Source: DASZFV01 sp035549075 (lineage in GTDB: Bacteria > Myxococcota_A > Polyangia > Fen-1088). From it: DNA of 64,000 bases. A program made the position numbers and the translations under genes. The notes under the pieces were generated by a model, which saw only the letters and a program-made list of their open reading frames with translations, did not search any database and was not told the origin of the DNA. The stretch is taken from contig DASZRT010000042.1 of NCBI GenBank assembly GCA_035549075.1, positions 1-64,000 on the forward strand, written 5' to 3'. Shown piece by piece: positions 63,054 through 64,000 of the stretch (the stretch's first letter is position 1; the number at the start of each line of letters is the position of its first letter).

Positions 63054-64000
63054 ATGTCCGAGAACGAGCGCATTCGAGCCTTTCTGGGCGCCCTGCGCCG
63101 CCGCCTTCTTCTAAAGGCGGCGGTCGAGACGGCGGGCTTCGGCGCGGCGGTGGCGGCGATCGCGCTGCTCGCGCTGGCGGCGATCGCGGCCTCGATCGGG
63201 CCCGCGGGGTTTTGGCCGCCGCTCACGGCGATCGCGCTCGCGGTGTTGCTGCTGGCCGCGCTCGGCGCCGGCGTCGCTCGACCCGCTCGCGCGCTGCGTG
63301 ACGATCGCGCGGCGGCGCGGCGCGCGGGCGCGATCGTGCCCGCGCTCGCGAGCGATCTGCTCTCGGCGATCGAGCTTCAGCCCAACGGGATCGAGGCGGC
63401 CGAGGCGGGCGACGTCTCGCCGTCGCTCGTGCGCGCGTTTCACGCCGACGTCGCGCGCGCCGTCGAGCCGCTCGACCCGCGGCGCCTCGTGCCCTTGCGG
63501 CCGGCGACGCTCGCGATCTGGGCGTCGGTCGTCGCCGCGGGCGCGCTGATCGCGGGCGTCGTCCTGTCGCCGGGGCTCGCGCTCGGGCTGCGCACGCTCG
63601 TGCACCGGCCGTCGCTCTTCGAGGGCGCGGCCGTGTCGCCGACGCCGCTCGTGGGCGACGTGCGCGTGACCTACACGTACCCGGCGTACACGGGCCTGCC
63701 ACCGCGCACGGTCGACGGTTCGACGGGCGATCTCGTCGCCGTCAAAGGCGCGCGCGTGCGGCTCGAGGCGCGCGTGCTGCGCTCGGCGCGCCACGCGCTG
63801 CTGTTGCTGGGCGACGCGGGCGAGCGAGAGGTGCCGGCGACGCTCGCCAACGGCATCCTCACGGCCGAGCTCGCGCTCGACGACAGCGGCACCTACCGCG
63901 TGTGGCTGCAGCCGACGTTCGGGCGCGCCGTCCGCGAGGGCGCGGGCCACCGCCTCTCGGCCGAGGCGGACGCCGCCCCGCGCGTCGAGATCCAAGGGCC
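63054..64000 (+). CDS. DUF4175-like membrane protein (3'-truncated by window edge)
   Basis: Open from ATG 63054 to the end of the window (315 codons, no stop). Three hydrophobic segments lie at about 26-50, 56-76 and 160-180 (VAAIALLALAAIAASIG, TAIALAVLLLAALGAGV, AIWASVVAAGALIAGVVL). A periplasmic beta-rich part follows (VRVTYTYPAYTGLPPRTVDG), a segment typical of DUF4175 proteins found near MoxR-type ATPase loci. The full protein should be much longer. The name is from recall and not checked. Confidence 0.6.
   Translation, partial: MSENERIRAFLGALRRRLLLKAAVETAGFGAAVAAIALLALAAIAASIGPAGFWPPLTAIALAVLLLAALGAGVARPARALRDDRAAARRAGAIVPALASDLLSAIELQPNGIEAAEAGDVSPSLVRAFHADVARAVEPLDPRRLVPLRPATLAIWASVVAAGALIAGVVLSPGLALGLRTLVHRPSLFEGAAVSPTPLVGDVRVTYTYPAYTGLPPRTVDGSTGDLVAVKGARVRLEARVLRSARHALLLLGDAGEREVPATLANGILTAELALDDSGTYRVWLQPTFGRAVREGAGHRLSAEADAAPRVEIQG

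Overview
The window is high-GC DNA, almost fully coded, with short intergenic gaps and many 1-4 bp start/stop overlaps. It looks like a myxobacterial chromosome, probably from the Polyangia side of Myxococcota. That placement is inference. It rests on a MYXO-CTERM-like C-terminus, MopE-type Cys/Asp repeats, a DUF1592/DUF1552 pair, several lipoproteins with Gly/Ala/Asp-rich linkers, an MXAN_5187-like protein, and menaquinone made by the futalosine route. No rRNA, CRISPR array, phage or intact insertion sequence was seen.

Layout. 1-3393: TCA-cycle block (mdh, sucC, sucD) and ndk. 3409-8863: a membrane protein and two neighbouring surface proteins that share MopE-type repeats. 8904-10645: rlmN overlapping a GbsR/MarR-type regulator. 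10694-20565: a tightly packed menaquinone operon with polyprenyl diphosphate synthase, UbiD- and UbiX-type proteins, a UbiE/MenG methyltransferase, a MqnE-like protein without radical-SAM cysteines, MqnE, a MqnA-MqnC fusion, an amidohydrolase deaminase and a UbiA-type prenyltransferase whose 5' end carries a palindromic repeat. 20709-21608: a small hydrophilic protein and superoxide dismutase. 21610-25828 (minus): DUF1592/DUF1552/VWA export operon. 26026-29911: HEAT/TonB-like protein, signal peptidase I and a Tat-exported family 1 glycosidase. 30142-36341: ECF sigma factor, one-span membrane protein, caspase-fold protein, WD40 lipoprotein and a second lipoprotein. 36702-36893: tRNA-Lys and tRNA-Arg. 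36938-40821 (minus): MacA/MacB-type efflux operon. 41096-45257: two ExbB/TolQ plus two ExbD/TolR proteins and a HEAT lipoprotein. 45266-48211: queF, a cupredoxin-like protein and a two-span sensor-like protein. 48186-49298: VapBC-type pair and a Cys-rich lipoprotein. 49389-52883: aldo/keto reductase, MFS exporter with PadR regulator, and an NAD-binding protein. 52880-53935: a lipoprotein gene with an in-frame TGA. 54001-62890: GNAT, PBP1A, a two-gene metal ABC transporter, TrmH, a small secreted protein, an AsmA-like/GT51 fusion and an ECF sigma factor. 63054 to the end: a partial DUF4175-like membrane protein.

How the genes fit together. The menaquinone operon encodes most of the pathway from chorismate to methylated menaquinone. 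Futalosine hydrolase (MqnB) and MqnD are not in the window and must be elsewhere if the route is complete. The ECF/caspase/WD40 block reads as a regulated envelope signalling or proteolysis module. The doubled ExbB/ExbD set with its lipoprotein reads as a proton-driven envelope machine, with a candidate sigma-54 promoter in front of it.

Limits. All calls come from reading translated sequence and motifs by eye. Start codons, promoters and operators are judgements, and family names are recalled rather than searched.
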